From an uncultured Clostridia bacterium (GTDB lineage Bacteria > Bacillota > Clostridia > TANB77 > CAG-508): a stretch of 59,851 nt of DNA. Location of the stretch: positions 1 through 59,851 of the forward strand of contig CATJWN010000025.1 of the NCBI GenBank assembly GCA_949745595.1, given 5' to 3'. Under the pieces are notes generated by a model. It did no database searches. It saw nothing but the letters and a program-made list of their open reading frames with translations, and was not told the origin of the DNA. The position numbers and the translations under genes are program-made. How positions within the stretch are numbered: the first letter of the stretch is position 1; every line of letters starts with the position of its first letter. Below are positions 35,396-44,958 of this stretch, piece by piece.

Positions 35396-36676
35396 ATGTT
35401 AGTAGATAGTTTTGAAATAAAATCTGGAGTTAAAGCACATTTAATACAAAATGATATTTTTAAGACTAATATTGCTTGTGTAATTTTGACTACTCCACTT
35501 GAAAGAAATACTGTTACAACTAATGCTTTAATACCTTTTTTATTAAGAAGTGGTACAAAAAATTTACCAAGCCAGTTAGAGATTAATAAGAAACTTGAAG
35601 AGATGTATGGTGCCACTTTTGATTGTGGTATTGACAAAATGGGAGATAATCAAGTTTTAAAATTCTATATAGAGAGTATAAATGATAATTTTGCAAGTGA
35701 AAATAGTGAGATTTTAAAAGAAACAATAGATTTTATTTTAGAAATTGTTTTCAATACTTTAATAGAAGATGGAAAATTTAAAGAGGATATTTTAAGTATT
35801 GAGAAAGAGAATCTAAAACAAGTTATTGAAGGCAAGATAGATGATAAGGATATTTATGCTTTTGAAAATTGTATTAATTCAATGTATGGTGAAAAGGGCT
35901 TTGGTTTGTATAAATATGGATATTTAGAAGATGTAGAGAGTATTACAGCCAAAAGTTTGGCAGATAGCTATAAAAGACTAATAGACTCTTGCAAAATTGA
36001 TATATTTATTTCAGGCGATTTAAAAGAATTAGATGTAAAGAATATATTAGAAAGTAATAGTAATGTTCAAAATTTATCAGAGAGAAAGCCAAATTATATT
36101 TTAAATAATGAATCCACAGAAAGCAAACAAAAAGTGGATAAAGTTCAAGAGAAAAATGAGAAGCTTGATGTTGCACAAGGAAAATTGGTAATTGGTTTAG
36201 ATGTATTATCTAAGCAAAAAGACTTAGCTTGTGTAGCTTTAGTGTATAATGCAATTTTAGGAGATGGTGTTAATTCAATGCTTTTTCAAAATGTTCGTGA
36301 GAAGGCTAGTCTTGCATACTCTGCCAAATCAAAATATGTTAAGCAAAAAGGTAATATATTTATTAGATGTGGAATTGAGATTGATAACTACCAAAAGGCT
36401 TTAGATATTATACAAGAGCAATTAGATAATATAAAGAGTGGAAAATTTAACGAGGAAGATATAGAAAATGCTAAATGTTATTTGATTTCTGGAATCAAGT
36501 CAATTGAAGAAGAACAGGATTCAGAAATAGTATTCTATATCGGTAATGAAATTTCAAATGTAGATATGAGTTTGAAAAAATATATGGAAGTTATCGAAAG
36601 TATTACTAAAGAGCAAATTGTAGAATTCGCAAACAAATTAGAATACAATACTATTTATTTCTTAACTAATAAATAA
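35396..36676 (+). CDS. M16-family protein lacking the zinc motif (YmfF-like)
   Basis: The 426-residue protein has the two-lobe M16 fold but no HxxEH in its N-terminal part. It keeps the C-terminal half pattern NVREKASLAYSAKSKYVKQKGN. It is the inactive partner of the next protein, as in the YmfF/YmfH pair of Bacillus. Ribosome site AAAGGAGAG. The two genes are followed directly by lgt. Role in peptide processing is inferred from the family. Confidence 0.85.
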   Translation: MLVDSFEIKSGVKAHLIQNDIFKTNIACVILTTPLERNTVTTNALIPFLLRSGTKNLPSQLEINKKLEEMYGATFDCGIDKMGDNQVLKFYIESINDNFASENSEILKETIDFILEIVFNTLIEDGKFKEDILSIEKENLKQVIEGKIDDKDIYAFENCINSMYGEKGFGLYKYGYLEDVESITAKSLADSYKRLIDSCKIDIFISGDLKELDVKNILESNSNVQNLSERKPNYILNNESTESKQKVDKVQEKNEKLDVAQGKLVIGLDVLSKQKDLACVALVYNAILGDGVNSMLFQNVREKASLAYSAKSKYVKQKGNIFIRCGIEIDNYQKALDIIQEQLDNIKSGKFNEEDIENAKCYLISGIKSIEEEQDSEIVFYIGNEISNVDMSLKKYMEVIESITKEQIVEFANKLEYNTIYFLTNK

Positions 36677-36697
36677 TTGAAGGGAGAACTTTTTAAA

Positions 36698-37972
36698 GTG
36701 CAAATTATTGAAAGCAGTAAAGTAAAAGAAAAAGTATATGTTGAAAAACTAGAAAATGGATTAACAGTAGCTGTTATTCCTAAAAAAGAAATACAAAAAA
36801 AGTATGTTATATGGGGCACAGAATATGGCTCTATTGACAATAATTTTAAAATAGATAAAACTGGAGATACAGTAAGAGTTCCAGATGGTATAGCACATTA
36901 TTTAGAGCATAAATTATTTGAACAAGAAAATGGAAAAAATAGTTTAGATGTTCTATCTAGTTTAGGTGTTGATGCAAATGCCTATACTACTAATAATCAT
37001 ACAGCGTATTTGTTTGAAGCAACAGATAATTTTTATGAGGCTTTGGATGAGTTTATGGATTATGTTCAAAGCCCATATTTTACTGACGAAAACGTGGAAA
37101 AAGAACGTGGAATTATTGGGCAAGAGATAATGATGTATGATGATTATCCTGATTGGAAGTTATATATGAATGGCATGAGATGTATGTATAAGACAAACCC
37201 AATAAATATAGATGTTGCTGGGACGAAGGAGACAATAGCTGACATAGATAAAGAGAAGTTGTATACAATTTATAATTCTTTTTATAAGCCGGATAATCAG
37301 CTTTTAGTCCTTTGTGGAGACTTCGAGGTGGATAGTTTGTTAGAGGAGATAAAAAAACGTCTTAAAATTAATCCTGATAAGCAAGAAGTGCAAAGAATGT
37401 ACCCTGAAGAACCTAATGAAATCGTGAAAAAATATGAAGAAGCAAAAATGGATATTAGTAAACCGATCTTTTTAATTGGATATAAGGATAAGCTTGAACC
37501 AGGTGAGATGGTAAAGAAAGATTTAGCAATTGAATGTATATGTAATATGATAATGGGAAAGAGCTCAGATTTTTATCAAAGATTATATAAAGAAGGTTTA
37601 ATATCTACAGAGTTTAGTTATAATTATGAGTTTGCTAAAACTTATGCACACATACTTATTCAAAACACAAGTAATAATCCTAAAAAAGTAACGGATGAAC
37701 TTAGTAAAGAAATAGAAAAGTACAAACAAACTGGTTTTGATGAAAAAGAATTTGACAGAATTAAGAAAAAAATGTATGGAGAATATGTAAAGTCATACAA
37801 TGATGTGTCAAGTATTGCTAATAATTATTTAACAGATTATTTAAGAGAAATCAATACTTTTGACTTCGTAGAGGAAGTTTTAGTGCTTGATAAAGAATAT
37901 ACTGAAAAGGTCTTAAGAGAAGTTTTTGTAGAAGAAAAGAAAGTTTTATCAGTGGTATTACCTAATGACTAA
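36698..37972 (+). CDS. M16-family zinc protease (YmfH-like)
   Basis: The protein of about 424 residues has the inverted zinc motif in GIAHYLEHKLFEQE (HxxEH) and a second metal glutamate in the ERGIIGQEI segment about 75 residues later. I favour the GTG at 36698, which follows AGGGAG by 11 bases and matches homologue starts; a TTG at 36677 also opens the frame. It pairs with the inactive M16 protein before it and overlaps lgt by 8 bases, so the three are one operon. Confidence 0.88.
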   Translation: MQIIESSKVKEKVYVEKLENGLTVAVIPKKEIQKKYVIWGTEYGSIDNNFKIDKTGDTVRVPDGIAHYLEHKLFEQENGKNSLDVLSSLGVDANAYTTNNHTAYLFEATDNFYEALDEFMDYVQSPYFTDENVEKERGIIGQEIMMYDDYPDWKLYMNGMRCMYKTNPINIDVAGTKETIADIDKEKLYTIYNSFYKPDNQLLVLCGDFEVDSLLEEIKKRLKINPDKQEVQRMYPEEPNEIVKKYEEAKMDISKPIFLIGYKDKLEPGEMVKKDLAIECICNMIMGKSSDFYQRLYKEGLISTEFSYNYEFAKTYAHILIQNTSNNPKKVTDELSKEIEKYKQTGFDEKEFDRIKKKMYGEYVKSYNDVSSIANNYLTDYLREINTFDFVEEVLVLDKEYTEKVLREVFVEEKKVLSVVLPND

Positions 37973-38771
37973 AATTGTGTTTCCAAGTTTAAATTTAGAA
38001 TTTAATTTATCTAAAATAGCTATAAAGATAGGAAATGCGGAAATTTACTGGTACGCTGTACTAATAGTGTCTGCTATAGTCCTATCTTTATTTTTGATAT
38101 ATTTTAGCAAAAGAAAATATGGAATTAAATATGAAGATTTTTTAGAGATATTTATTTTTGCATTAGTAGGTGGAGTTATTGGTGCAAGAGCTTTTTATGT
38201 TATATTTAATTTAGAGTACTATTTACAAAACATAAATCAAATATTTAATATACAAAATGGAGGACTAGCAATTTATGGTGGAATAATTGCTGGTAGTGTA
38301 ATTGTGTATATAGCTTGTAAATTAAAGAGAATTAGCTTTTTAGATTTTGCAGATTATGTAGTTCCGTATTTAGCGTTATCTCAAGGAATAGGAAGACTAG
38401 GAAATTTTTTCAATGTAGAAGCTTATGGTGTAGAAACAACAATCTTTTTTAGAATGGGAATAGAAACTTCCTATGGATATTTAGAAGTACATCCTTGCTT
38501 TTTATATGAGATGTTAGGCTGTTTGGCAATTTTTATACTCTTAAAATTGCTGCAAAGAAAGCAGAGTTATAAAGGTGAAATTTTATGTTTTTATTTAGTT
38601 TTTTATGGAATAATTAGATTTTTTGTCGAAAGACTTAGAGCAGATAGCTTAACTTTTAAAGGAATTAAGGTATCTTGTATAATCTCTGTAATTGCTGTTA
38701 CTCTAGGAATATCCCTATACATAAGAAATTCAATTTGTCGAAAAAAGTCAGATAAAGTCAACGAAAAGTAG
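37965..38771 (+). CDS. lgt: Prolipoprotein diacylglyceryl transferase
   Basis: The 268-residue polytopic membrane enzyme transfers diacylglycerol to the lipobox cysteine of prolipoproteins. It shows the family segments GGVIGARAFYVIFN, NGGLAIYGGIIAG, QGIGRLGNFFNVEAYG (the Lgt signature) and HPCFLYEM. The C-terminal part has GIIRFFVERLRAD. Translationally coupled to the protease by an 8-base overlap. Confidence 0.95.
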   Translation: MTKIVFPSLNLEFNLSKIAIKIGNAEIYWYAVLIVSAIVLSLFLIYFSKRKYGIKYEDFLEIFIFALVGGVIGARAFYVIFNLEYYLQNINQIFNIQNGGLAIYGGIIAGSVIVYIACKLKRISFLDFADYVVPYLALSQGIGRLGNFFNVEAYGVETTIFFRMGIETSYGYLEVHPCFLYEMLGCLAIFILLKLLQRKQSYKGEILCFYLVFYGIIRFFVERLRADSLTFKGIKVSCIISVIAVTLGISLYIRNSICRKKSDKVNEK

Positions 38772-38859
38772 GTGCAAACTTTGTCAAATTCTTGCTTTTA
38801 AAGACGAAATATGATAATTTAATATCAATAGATAATTATTTTATGGAAGAGGGTAAAAA

Positions 38860-38997
38860 ATGTTAGAGGAACAAATAAATGAATTAAAGAAAAAATTGGA
38901 TAAGAGCATTGAAGATGACTGCGAGTTTAGTATTATTTACGATTTAAGCATAGCACTAGATAAATTGATTGTACAGTACTATCAAAAAGATGCGTAA
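38860..38997 (+). CDS. Spo0E-like aspartyl-phosphate phosphatase
   Basis: A 45-residue ORF encodes two helices joined by a short turn. The second has the family signature in IYDLSIALDKLIVQYYQ (SxxLDxLI). Spo0E-family proteins dephosphorylate Spo0A~P and so delay sporulation, which implies a sporulating relative. It follows a weak purine-rich site and is closed by its own terminator. Confidence 0.8.
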   Translation: MLEEQINELKKKLDKSIEDDCEFSIIYDLSIALDKLIVQYYQKDA

Positions 38998-39030
38998 AAA
39001 AGAAGCAAAATTTTATTGCTTCTTTTTTTT
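38996..39030 (+). terminator. Terminator after the Spo0E-like gene
   Basis: AAAAAGAAGCAA pairs with TTGCTTCTTTTTT, loop AATTTTA, followed by more T. Confidence 0.85.
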
Positions 39031-39081
39031 ATTTAATATATAATATGTGTGAATTATTAGATGTATTTAAAAGGAGAAAAA

Positions 39082-40161
39082 ATGGCTGCAATAACGAATT
39101 TCTTATCACGTTTTGATGTTACTAGTTTAGTAACTATTTTAGATATACAAATAGCTTTAGCCTTAGTAATTATAGCACTTTTAATAAAAGGTGTCATAGC
39201 AAGAATTATTATAGGTATCGTGTATAAGATAACTAAAAATACAAAAAAAGCAAGAGAAAGTGAAATGTATTCACCTATAAAAAAAATGATTGTATTTTTA
39301 GCTATATATGTAGCTTTATATATTATCCCTAAAGGAGAGAGAACAGCATATATAATTACTGAAGTATTTAAAGTAATTATTATAATTTTTATTACAAAAT
39401 TAATTACAACTCTAGTACATTCTGATTCGAAGTTTTTGAAAAAATTTCTAAAAAAAAGTGAAGATTACAAGGTAAATGATTTTGTATGTAAAATTATTAG
39501 AGGATTGATATGGCTAGTTTCTTGTTTTGTAATAATTAATGAACTAGGTTTTGCTTATAAGATTACAGGACTTCTTACAGGACTTGGATTTGCCAGTGCT
39601 ATTATTGCTTTGGCAGCACAAGAGCTTGTAAAGAATTTACTTAGCGGAGCCTCAATTTTGACTGATAAACCTTTTGAACTAGGTGATTGGATAGAAGTTG
39701 GAGAGTATGCAGGAAATGTAATTGATATTACTTTTAGAAGTACACGTATAAAAGCACTTAATAATACAGTAATTACAATACCGAATTCTGTTATTACATC
39801 AGAATATGTTATTAACTGGAATAGATTAAGGAGTAGAAGATTAGAAATAACGTTGCCACTTCATTTAGATACAAAGAGTGACGAAATTAAGAAAATTGTA
39901 AAACAAATAAAGGTAGTTTTAGCAAGCAATCCCAATGTTATTGCTGATACAATACAAGTAAATTTTGCTGGAATTAGTGATTCTAGTGCAGATATTTATA
40001 TGTTTATGTATGTTAATAAACAGCAGTATGTAGACTTTTTAAATGTTAAAGAAGAAGTTTTTTGTAGTTTACTGGCATTGATTGAAAAGGATAATATTGA
40101 ACTTGCATATCCAACACAAACAGTATATTTAAAAAATAACAGCGAAGGAGAAATCAAATAA
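39082..40161 (+). CDS. MscS-family mechanosensitive channel
   Basis: The 359-residue protein (from the ATG at 39082 after AAAGGAGAA) has an N-terminal membrane helix set and a pore-lining TM3 region rich in Gly/Ala (GLLTGLGFASAIIALAAQELVKNLLSG). The MscS beta domain (FELGDWIEVGEYAGNVIDITFRSTRI and TIPNSVITSEYVINW) and an alpha/beta C-terminus complete it. Its stop codon is directly followed by the patatin gene, so the two are co-transcribed. Confidence 0.92.
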   Translation: MAAITNFLSRFDVTSLVTILDIQIALALVIIALLIKGVIARIIIGIVYKITKNTKKARESEMYSPIKKMIVFLAIYVALYIIPKGERTAYIITEVFKVIIIIFITKLITTLVHSDSKFLKKFLKKSEDYKVNDFVCKIIRGLIWLVSCFVIINELGFAYKITGLLTGLGFASAIIALAAQELVKNLLSGASILTDKPFELGDWIEVGEYAGNVIDITFRSTRIKALNNTVITIPNSVITSEYVINWNRLRSRRLEITLPLHLDTKSDEIKKIVKQIKVVLASNPNVIADTIQVNFAGISDSSADIYMFMYVNKQQYVDFLNVKEEVFCSLLALIEKDNIELAYPTQTVYLKNNSEGEIK

Positions 40162-41013
40162 ATGAGTTTAGGAATTGCTTTAGCGGGTGGAGGATTGAAA
40201 GGAATAGCTTATATAGGAGCATTGAAGGCGTTAAACGAGATAGGTGTTAAACCTGATTATCTATCAGCTACAAGTTCTGGTAGTATATTTGCAAGTTTTT
40301 ATGCTATGGGATTTACTCCTGAGGAAATGAAACCACGTGCTGAAAAATACTATAAAATGCTTACAAATTTGGATAAAAAGCCAATAATAAAAGCTGGCAT
40401 TACTTATGCAACTACTGGCATTGCTAAGATTGAAGGTATTATGCCAGGTGAGAGAATTTCAAATTTAGTTGAAGAACTTGCAAAAGAGAAAAATATATCA
40501 AATATGAATGAGCTTGATATCAATTATGCAGTTTGTACAGTTGATACAATTTCTACAAATGAATGTATTTTTTTATCAAAGAAATGTGATAAAAAAGATG
40601 AGTGTGTAGATTATATATATGATGCTCCAATATCAACAGCGGTAAGAGCTAGTATGTCTTTTCCAGCAATCTTTACACCTTACAATTATGGAAAATATAA
40701 TTTTATAGATGGCGGAACGAAAGATAATTTACCAATCAAGATTTTGAAAAATATGGGAGCAGATAAGACTTTAGCTATAAGCTTTAGAATTGATGATTAT
40801 ACTCCACGTGAAGATATATTTGCAGTGCTTTTAAGAGCAGTAGATATTTTTTCTTTAGAAGACGTTAGAAATGCTCAAAAGATTGCAGACTTATGTATTG
40901 AGATAGATGCAGCCGGAACTGGACTTTTAGAAATAGATAATTTTGATAAACTTATCGAGGTTGGCTATGATACGATTATGAAAAATAAAGAGAAAATTTT
41001 AAGTTTGATTTAG
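40162..41013 (+). CDS. Patatin-like phospholipase
   Basis: The 283-residue protein begins with the oxyanion motif LAGGGLKGIAYIGALKAL. The nucleophile serine lies in SATSSGSIFASFYAMG and the catalytic aspartate in FIDGGTKDNLP, giving the Ser-Asp dyad of bacterial patatins. No signal peptide is seen, so it acts inside the cell on membrane lipids. It starts right after the MscS stop codon. Confidence 0.92.
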   Translation: MSLGIALAGGGLKGIAYIGALKALNEIGVKPDYLSATSSGSIFASFYAMGFTPEEMKPRAEKYYKMLTNLDKKPIIKAGITYATTGIAKIEGIMPGERISNLVEELAKEKNISNMNELDINYAVCTVDTISTNECIFLSKKCDKKDECVDYIYDAPISTAVRASMSFPAIFTPYNYGKYNFIDGGTKDNLPIKILKNMGADKTLAISFRIDDYTPREDIFAVLLRAVDIFSLEDVRNAQKIADLCIEIDAAGTGLLEIDNFDKLIEVGYDTIMKNKEKILSLI

Positions 41014-41040
41014 GACGGAAAATAAACCGTCCTAAAATTT
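41011..41040 (+). terminator. Hairpin between patatin and SDR genes
   Basis: TAGGACGG (41011-41018) pairs with CCGTCCTA (41027-41034), followed by AAAATTTT. The U tract is short, so it may be a partial terminator; the ribosome site of the next gene follows at once. Confidence 0.6.
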
Positions 41041-41052
41041 TAAGGAGAATTT

Positions 41053-41799
41053 ATGAAAGCTTTGATAACAGGTGCTTCTTCAGGTATAGGCAGAGATATG
41101 GCAAGATATTTATCAGGTTTGGGTTACGACTTGGTGATTGTTGCAAGACGTGAGAATTTATTAAAAGAGCTAAAAAATGAATTAAAAACAAATATTGAAG
41201 TAGAGGTTGTTGATGTTAGTATAAAAGAAAGTTGTGTAGCATTATATGAAAGGCATAAAGATATTGATTTACTTATTAATAATGCTGGATTTGGAGTTTT
41301 TGGGGAATTTACTGAAACTGATTTAGATAAAGAATTATCACTTATTGATACTAATATAAAGGCAACTCACATCTTGACAAAATTGTATGTTAAAAATATG
41401 AAAGAGAAGAATAGAGGGAGAATTTTAAATGTTACTTCAATTGCTGGATTTATGACAGGACCATTAATGTCAGCATATTATGCGTCAAAAAATTATGTAG
41501 TAGAATTGTCAAGTGCTATTAATAAAGAACTAAAAAAAGATGATTCAGAGGTTAGAATTAGTATTTTATGTCCAGGCCCTGTAGAGACCAATTTCAATAA
41601 CGTTGCGGGAGTGAAGTTTGCGGTAAAGGCTCTAAGCAGTGAGTATGTTGCAAAATATGCAATTGATAAAACATTGAAAGGAAAAGAAATTATAATACCA
41701 GGGACTCTGATAAAAATATTATATTTCTTAAACAAGCTATCTCCAAGAGCGATTGCGACTGATATAGCTTATCATTCACAAAAAGCAAAGAAAAAATAA
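41053..41799 (+). CDS. Short-chain dehydrogenase/reductase
   Basis: The 248-residue classical SDR has the cofactor motif TGASSGIG (about 6-13) and the arginine pair VARREN favouring NADPH. NNAGFG and the catalytic set of Ser in TSIAGF and YxxxK in YYASKNYV are present. The C-terminus has an extra hydrophobic/basic tail typical of DltE/YqjQ-like members that act near membranes. Ribosome site AAGGAG. Substrate unknown. Confidence 0.9.
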   Translation: MKALITGASSGIGRDMARYLSGLGYDLVIVARRENLLKELKNELKTNIEVEVVDVSIKESCVALYERHKDIDLLINNAGFGVFGEFTETDLDKELSLIDTNIKATHILTKLYVKNMKEKNRGRILNVTSIAGFMTGPLMSAYYASKNYVVELSSAINKELKKDDSEVRISILCPGPVETNFNNVAGVKFAVKALSSEYVAKYAIDKTLKGKEIIIPGTLIKILYFLNKLSPRAIATDIAYHSQKAKKK

Positions 41800-41807
41800 T
41801 AAAAAAC

Positions 41808-41836
41808 TTTCCAAAATAATTACTTAATGATATAAT
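41808..41836 (+). promoter_or_regulatory. Probable promoter of the amylase gene
   Basis: TATAAT at 41831-41836 with a weak TTTCCA (41808-41813) 17 bases upstream, 30 bases before the TTG start. Confidence 0.5.
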
Positions 41837-41865
41837 ACATTTATCAAATAATAGGAGTGATAGAT

Positions 41866-43327
41866 TTGGCTAGAAACAATACTATGATGCAGTATTTCGA
41901 GTGGTATCTACCTAGTGATTCTACACTTTGGGGTAAAATTACAAAAGATGCAAAGCACCTAGAAAGTCTTGGAATAACGAGTGTATGGCTTCCGCCAGCC
42001 TATAAAGGTTCAGCTGGAACTAATGATGTAGGCTATTCAGTATATGACTTATATGATTTGGGTGAATTTAATCAAAAGGGAACTATCCCAACAAAGTATG
42101 GAACGAAAGAAGAATATATAAATGCCATTAGAGTGCTTAGAGAAAATAATGTAAAAGTTTTAGCAGACATAGTGTTAAATCATAAAATGGGTGCAGACGA
42201 AGCAGAAGAGGTACTGGCAATTGAGGACGATGCAAATGATAGAAATGTTAGTCTATCAAGTGCGATACCTATTAAAGCTTGGACTAAATACAATTTTCCA
42301 CGGAAGAGGAGATACTTATTCTAATTTTAAATGGAATTGGACTCATTTTCATGGAGTAGATTGGGACGAGAATACTTCGAGAGCTGCTATATATAAATTT
42401 TATGGGAAACATTGGGACGAAAATGTAGATACAGAAAAAGGTAATTTTGATTACTTAATGGGAGCTGATATAGACCTTAATAATTTTGATGTTATAAATG
42501 AATTAAAGTCTTGGGGCAGGTGGTATTTGGATACTACAAATGTTGATGGATTTAGGTTAGATGCAGTAAAACATATTAGAGCAGAATTCTTCCCAGAATG
42601 GCTTGGAAAGCTAAGAACAGATACTAGAAGGGAGCTGTTTGCAGTAGGAGAGTACTGGTCTGCAAATATTGATACTTTACAAAAATACATCGAAAGTACA
42701 AATGGTTGTATGTCATTATTTGATGTACCGTTACATTATAATTTGTATAGAGCATCTATTAGTAATGGCGAATATAATATGAGTAGTATTTTTGAAGGTA
42801 CGTTAGTAGAGAGAAATCCAGAAAAAGCAATTACTTTTGTAGATAATCATGATACAGAGCCAGGTCAAGCTTTGGAATCATATATTTTAGATTGGTTTAA
42901 ACCACATGCGTATTCTCTTATTTTACTAAGGCAGGAAGGTACACCTTGTGTGTTCTATGGAGATTATTATGGTATACCAGAAAAAGAAGTAAGCCCAAAA
43001 GATGAGTTATTAGATACATTATTAAAAGTGCGAAAATATTTTGCTTATGGGAAGCAAACAGACTATTTTAATCATAGTAATATAATAGGTTTTGTGCGTG
43101 AAGGTGATGAAGAACATGCTGATTCAGGTTTAGCAGTAGTTATGACAGATAAAGAGGGTGGCTGTATTCAAATGAATGTTGGAAAAAGGCTAGCTAATAC
43201 TGTGTTTTATGATTGTACAGGCAATTTAAGTGAAACAGTATATGTAGATAACGAAGGAAATGGAATTTTTTATTGTAAAGACGGAAGTACTTCTGTTTGG
43301 ATAAAAAAAGGAAAATATGTAAATTAA
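41866..43327 (+). CDS. Cytoplasmic alpha-amylase (GH13), split by a +1 shift at CGG
   Basis: The protein is encoded in two frames, 41866-42300 and 42302-43327, joined if the C at 42301 is skipped (CCA CGG AAG read as CCA, GGA, AGA). The joined product is about 486 residues, the normal length of AmyS-type GH13 enzymes. At the joint it reads YNFPGRGDTYSNFKWNW, matching the usual FPGR segment. All catalytic regions are intact: VLNHKMG, GFRLDAVKH (nucleophile D232), VGEYW (acid E262) and VDNHD (D329). No signal peptide. The TTG start follows AGGAGTGA. Without the shift translation stops seven codons on. Three other genes show the same shift, so I read this as a working recoded gene, not a dead one. 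Confidence 0.88.
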
Positions 43328-43354
43328 AAAGCTCTGAGTTTTCAGAGCTTTTTT
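43326..43354. terminator. Bidirectional terminator between amylase and antiporter
   Basis: AAAAAGCTCTGA (43326-43337), loop GTTT, TCAGAGCTTTTTT (43342-43354). Serves both converging genes. Confidence 0.85.
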
Positions 43355-43357
43355 AAT

Positions 43358-44536
43358 TTATACAACTTCAGATGTTTTTAATTCGTTATCTTCTTTTTTA
43401 GGTTTTTCGAAACTCATATTTAGAAGAATAGGAGCAATAAAGTCTACAATTAGTATTGCAATTAACATTATTGAGAAGGCTTCTGCTTTTATTAAAGCAA
43501 ACTCAACTGCGGCTTCTAACATAATTAGTGCAACTTCTCCACGAGCAGACATACCGATACCTATGCGAAGAGCATCTTTTTTCTTATATCCGCAAATTCT
43601 TGCACCTAATCCGTTTCCAATAATTTTTGATGCGATTGCAACTGCAGCAAATCCAAAGATGAATATCCAAGAGTGAAAAGAAAATGCTAAGGATTGTAAG
43701 TTAAGTCCTATGCTAGCAAAAAATATTGGTTCAAAAAATAAATTAGAAATTGAGTCTACTTGTTTTTTGATGTGCTTAGCATTATCTGTAGCACCAAGTA
43801 CAAGTCCAGCAATATATGAACCTATGATACCACTAATTCCAAAAGCTTCTGCAATGTATGCCATAAGTAAGGCATAAGCAATTGCATAAATTGGTGTGTC
43901 ATCTGTTTTAAGTAATTTTTTTAATAAAGTAAATATAGTATATACTGCAAATCCGATTCCTACTGCTACAAGAGCGAATAAGAATATTTTTGCAAGTACA
44001 AGAATCAAGGTATTTATTGTAAGGTTTGAGCTATGCATAATCATAGTTAAGAAAAGTACTCCAAGTAAATCATCGAAAACTCCTGCACCTAAGATAGCAA
44101 GTCCAACATTTGATTTCATTTTCTTAAGTTCTATAAGAGATTCAATAGTTATACTTACAGAAGATGATGTTAGTACTAATCCAAAGATTATATTTTCAGT
44201 AAAATTATTAGTATGCAGAGTACTAAATAAAAATCCAAAAACTAATGGTACTATTGCACCTGCAAAGGCGATTACAGCAAATTTTTTTGTACCAGATATA
44301 AAGCTTTTAAGTCTAGTTTCCATTCCGGCTAAGAACATAATAAATATTACTGCGATTCTTGATAAAACATTTAAGAAACTAGAAGTATGCACTATATTTA
44401 GTACTGCTGGTCCTAATATTACACCTGCAAGTAGTGCTCCTAATACTTTAGGAATGTGGAATTTTTCTGTTATTAATGATAAAAATTTCACTAATAAAAT
44501 GATTAAACCAAGTTCTAAAAAATATATATGTGTCAT
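43358..44536 (-). CDS. Monovalent cation:proton antiporter (CPA2, KefB-like)
   Basis: The 392-residue membrane protein has about twelve helices. Family landmarks are HIPKVLGALLAGVILGPAVL near the start, TSSSVSITIESL in helix 5, GAGVFDDLLGV with the paired acidic residues of the ion site, and SARGEVALIMLEAA late in the chain. No TrkA-N regulatory domain follows, so it is the short form. Single gene with an AGGAG site. Confidence 0.9.
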   Translation of the reverse strand: MTHIYFLELGLIILLVKFLSLITEKFHIPKVLGALLAGVILGPAVLNIVHTSSFLNVLSRIAVIFIMFLAGMETRLKSFISGTKKFAVIAFAGAIVPLVFGFLFSTLHTNNFTENIIFGLVLTSSSVSITIESLIELKKMKSNVGLAILGAGVFDDLLGVLFLTMIMHSSNLTINTLILVLAKIFLFALVAVGIGFAVYTIFTLLKKLLKTDDTPIYAIAYALLMAYIAEAFGISGIIGSYIAGLVLGATDNAKHIKKQVDSISNLFFEPIFFASIGLNLQSLAFSFHSWIFIFGFAAVAIASKIIGNGLGARICGYKKKDALRIGIGMSARGEVALIMLEAAVEFALIKAEAFSIMLIAILIVDFIAPILLNMSFEKPKKEDNELKTSEVV

Positions 44537-44675
44537 TTTTTAAACTCCTTCTTTTGTATTAAAACGATACAACAATTTTATCTCTAAATGAAATTTTTTT
44601 CAAGTTTAAAGTGAACAAAATATGTTAACATCTCATAAAATATAATGTAGACAATAAAATATGGAGGTGAGAGGT

Positions 44676-44921
44676 ATGATAGATCCTCAAGAAGAGTTTT
44701 GTGGATGCAGAAGAAACAGAAGAAAATGTTGCCCAGAAATAATATTAGCTATATTAATTACTGTACTTGCTTTAGTAGTAGGATTAGTCGTAGGAGCACT
44801 TGTTGCTGCAACAATACTTGCTGCTTTGCCTGCACTTATTGTTCTTATATCTATATTAGTTTTATTGATAATCATAACTTTAATTTTAATAGCATGTGAT
44901 GGAAGACGTTGTTGCTTCTAA
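44676..44921 (+). CDS. Small cysteine-rich membrane protein
   Basis: The 81-residue protein (from the ATG at 44676 after GAGG) has an N-terminal cytoplasmic patch with CGCRRNRRKCC, two very hydrophobic stretches (about 23-45 and 50-72) and a short end CDGRRCCF. Cysteines next to arginines at both ends suggest metal binding or lipid modification. I recognise no family. It has a strong terminator of its own. An exported peptide cannot be excluded, but there is no processing or transport gene beside it. Confidence 0.7.
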   Translation: MIDPQEEFCGCRRNRRKCCPEIILAILITVLALVVGLVVGALVAATILAALPALIVLISILVLLIIITLILIACDGRRCCF

Positions 44922-44923
44922 TA

Positions 44924-44953
44924 AAACCTCCGACTATTTTTAGTCGGAGGTTT
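44924..44953. terminator. Bidirectional terminator
   Basis: AAACCTCCGACTA (44924-44936), loop TTTT, TAGTCGGAGGTTT (44941-44953), between the small membrane protein and the converging DnaB-like gene. Confidence 0.85.
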
Positions 44954-44958
44954 ATGTT

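Noticed and set aside
42191..43327. Separate gene starting at the ATG at 42191 for the second amylase half
   Set aside because: Its first 37 codons lie in the wrong frame of conserved amylase sequence; similarity begins exactly at the CGG shift point.
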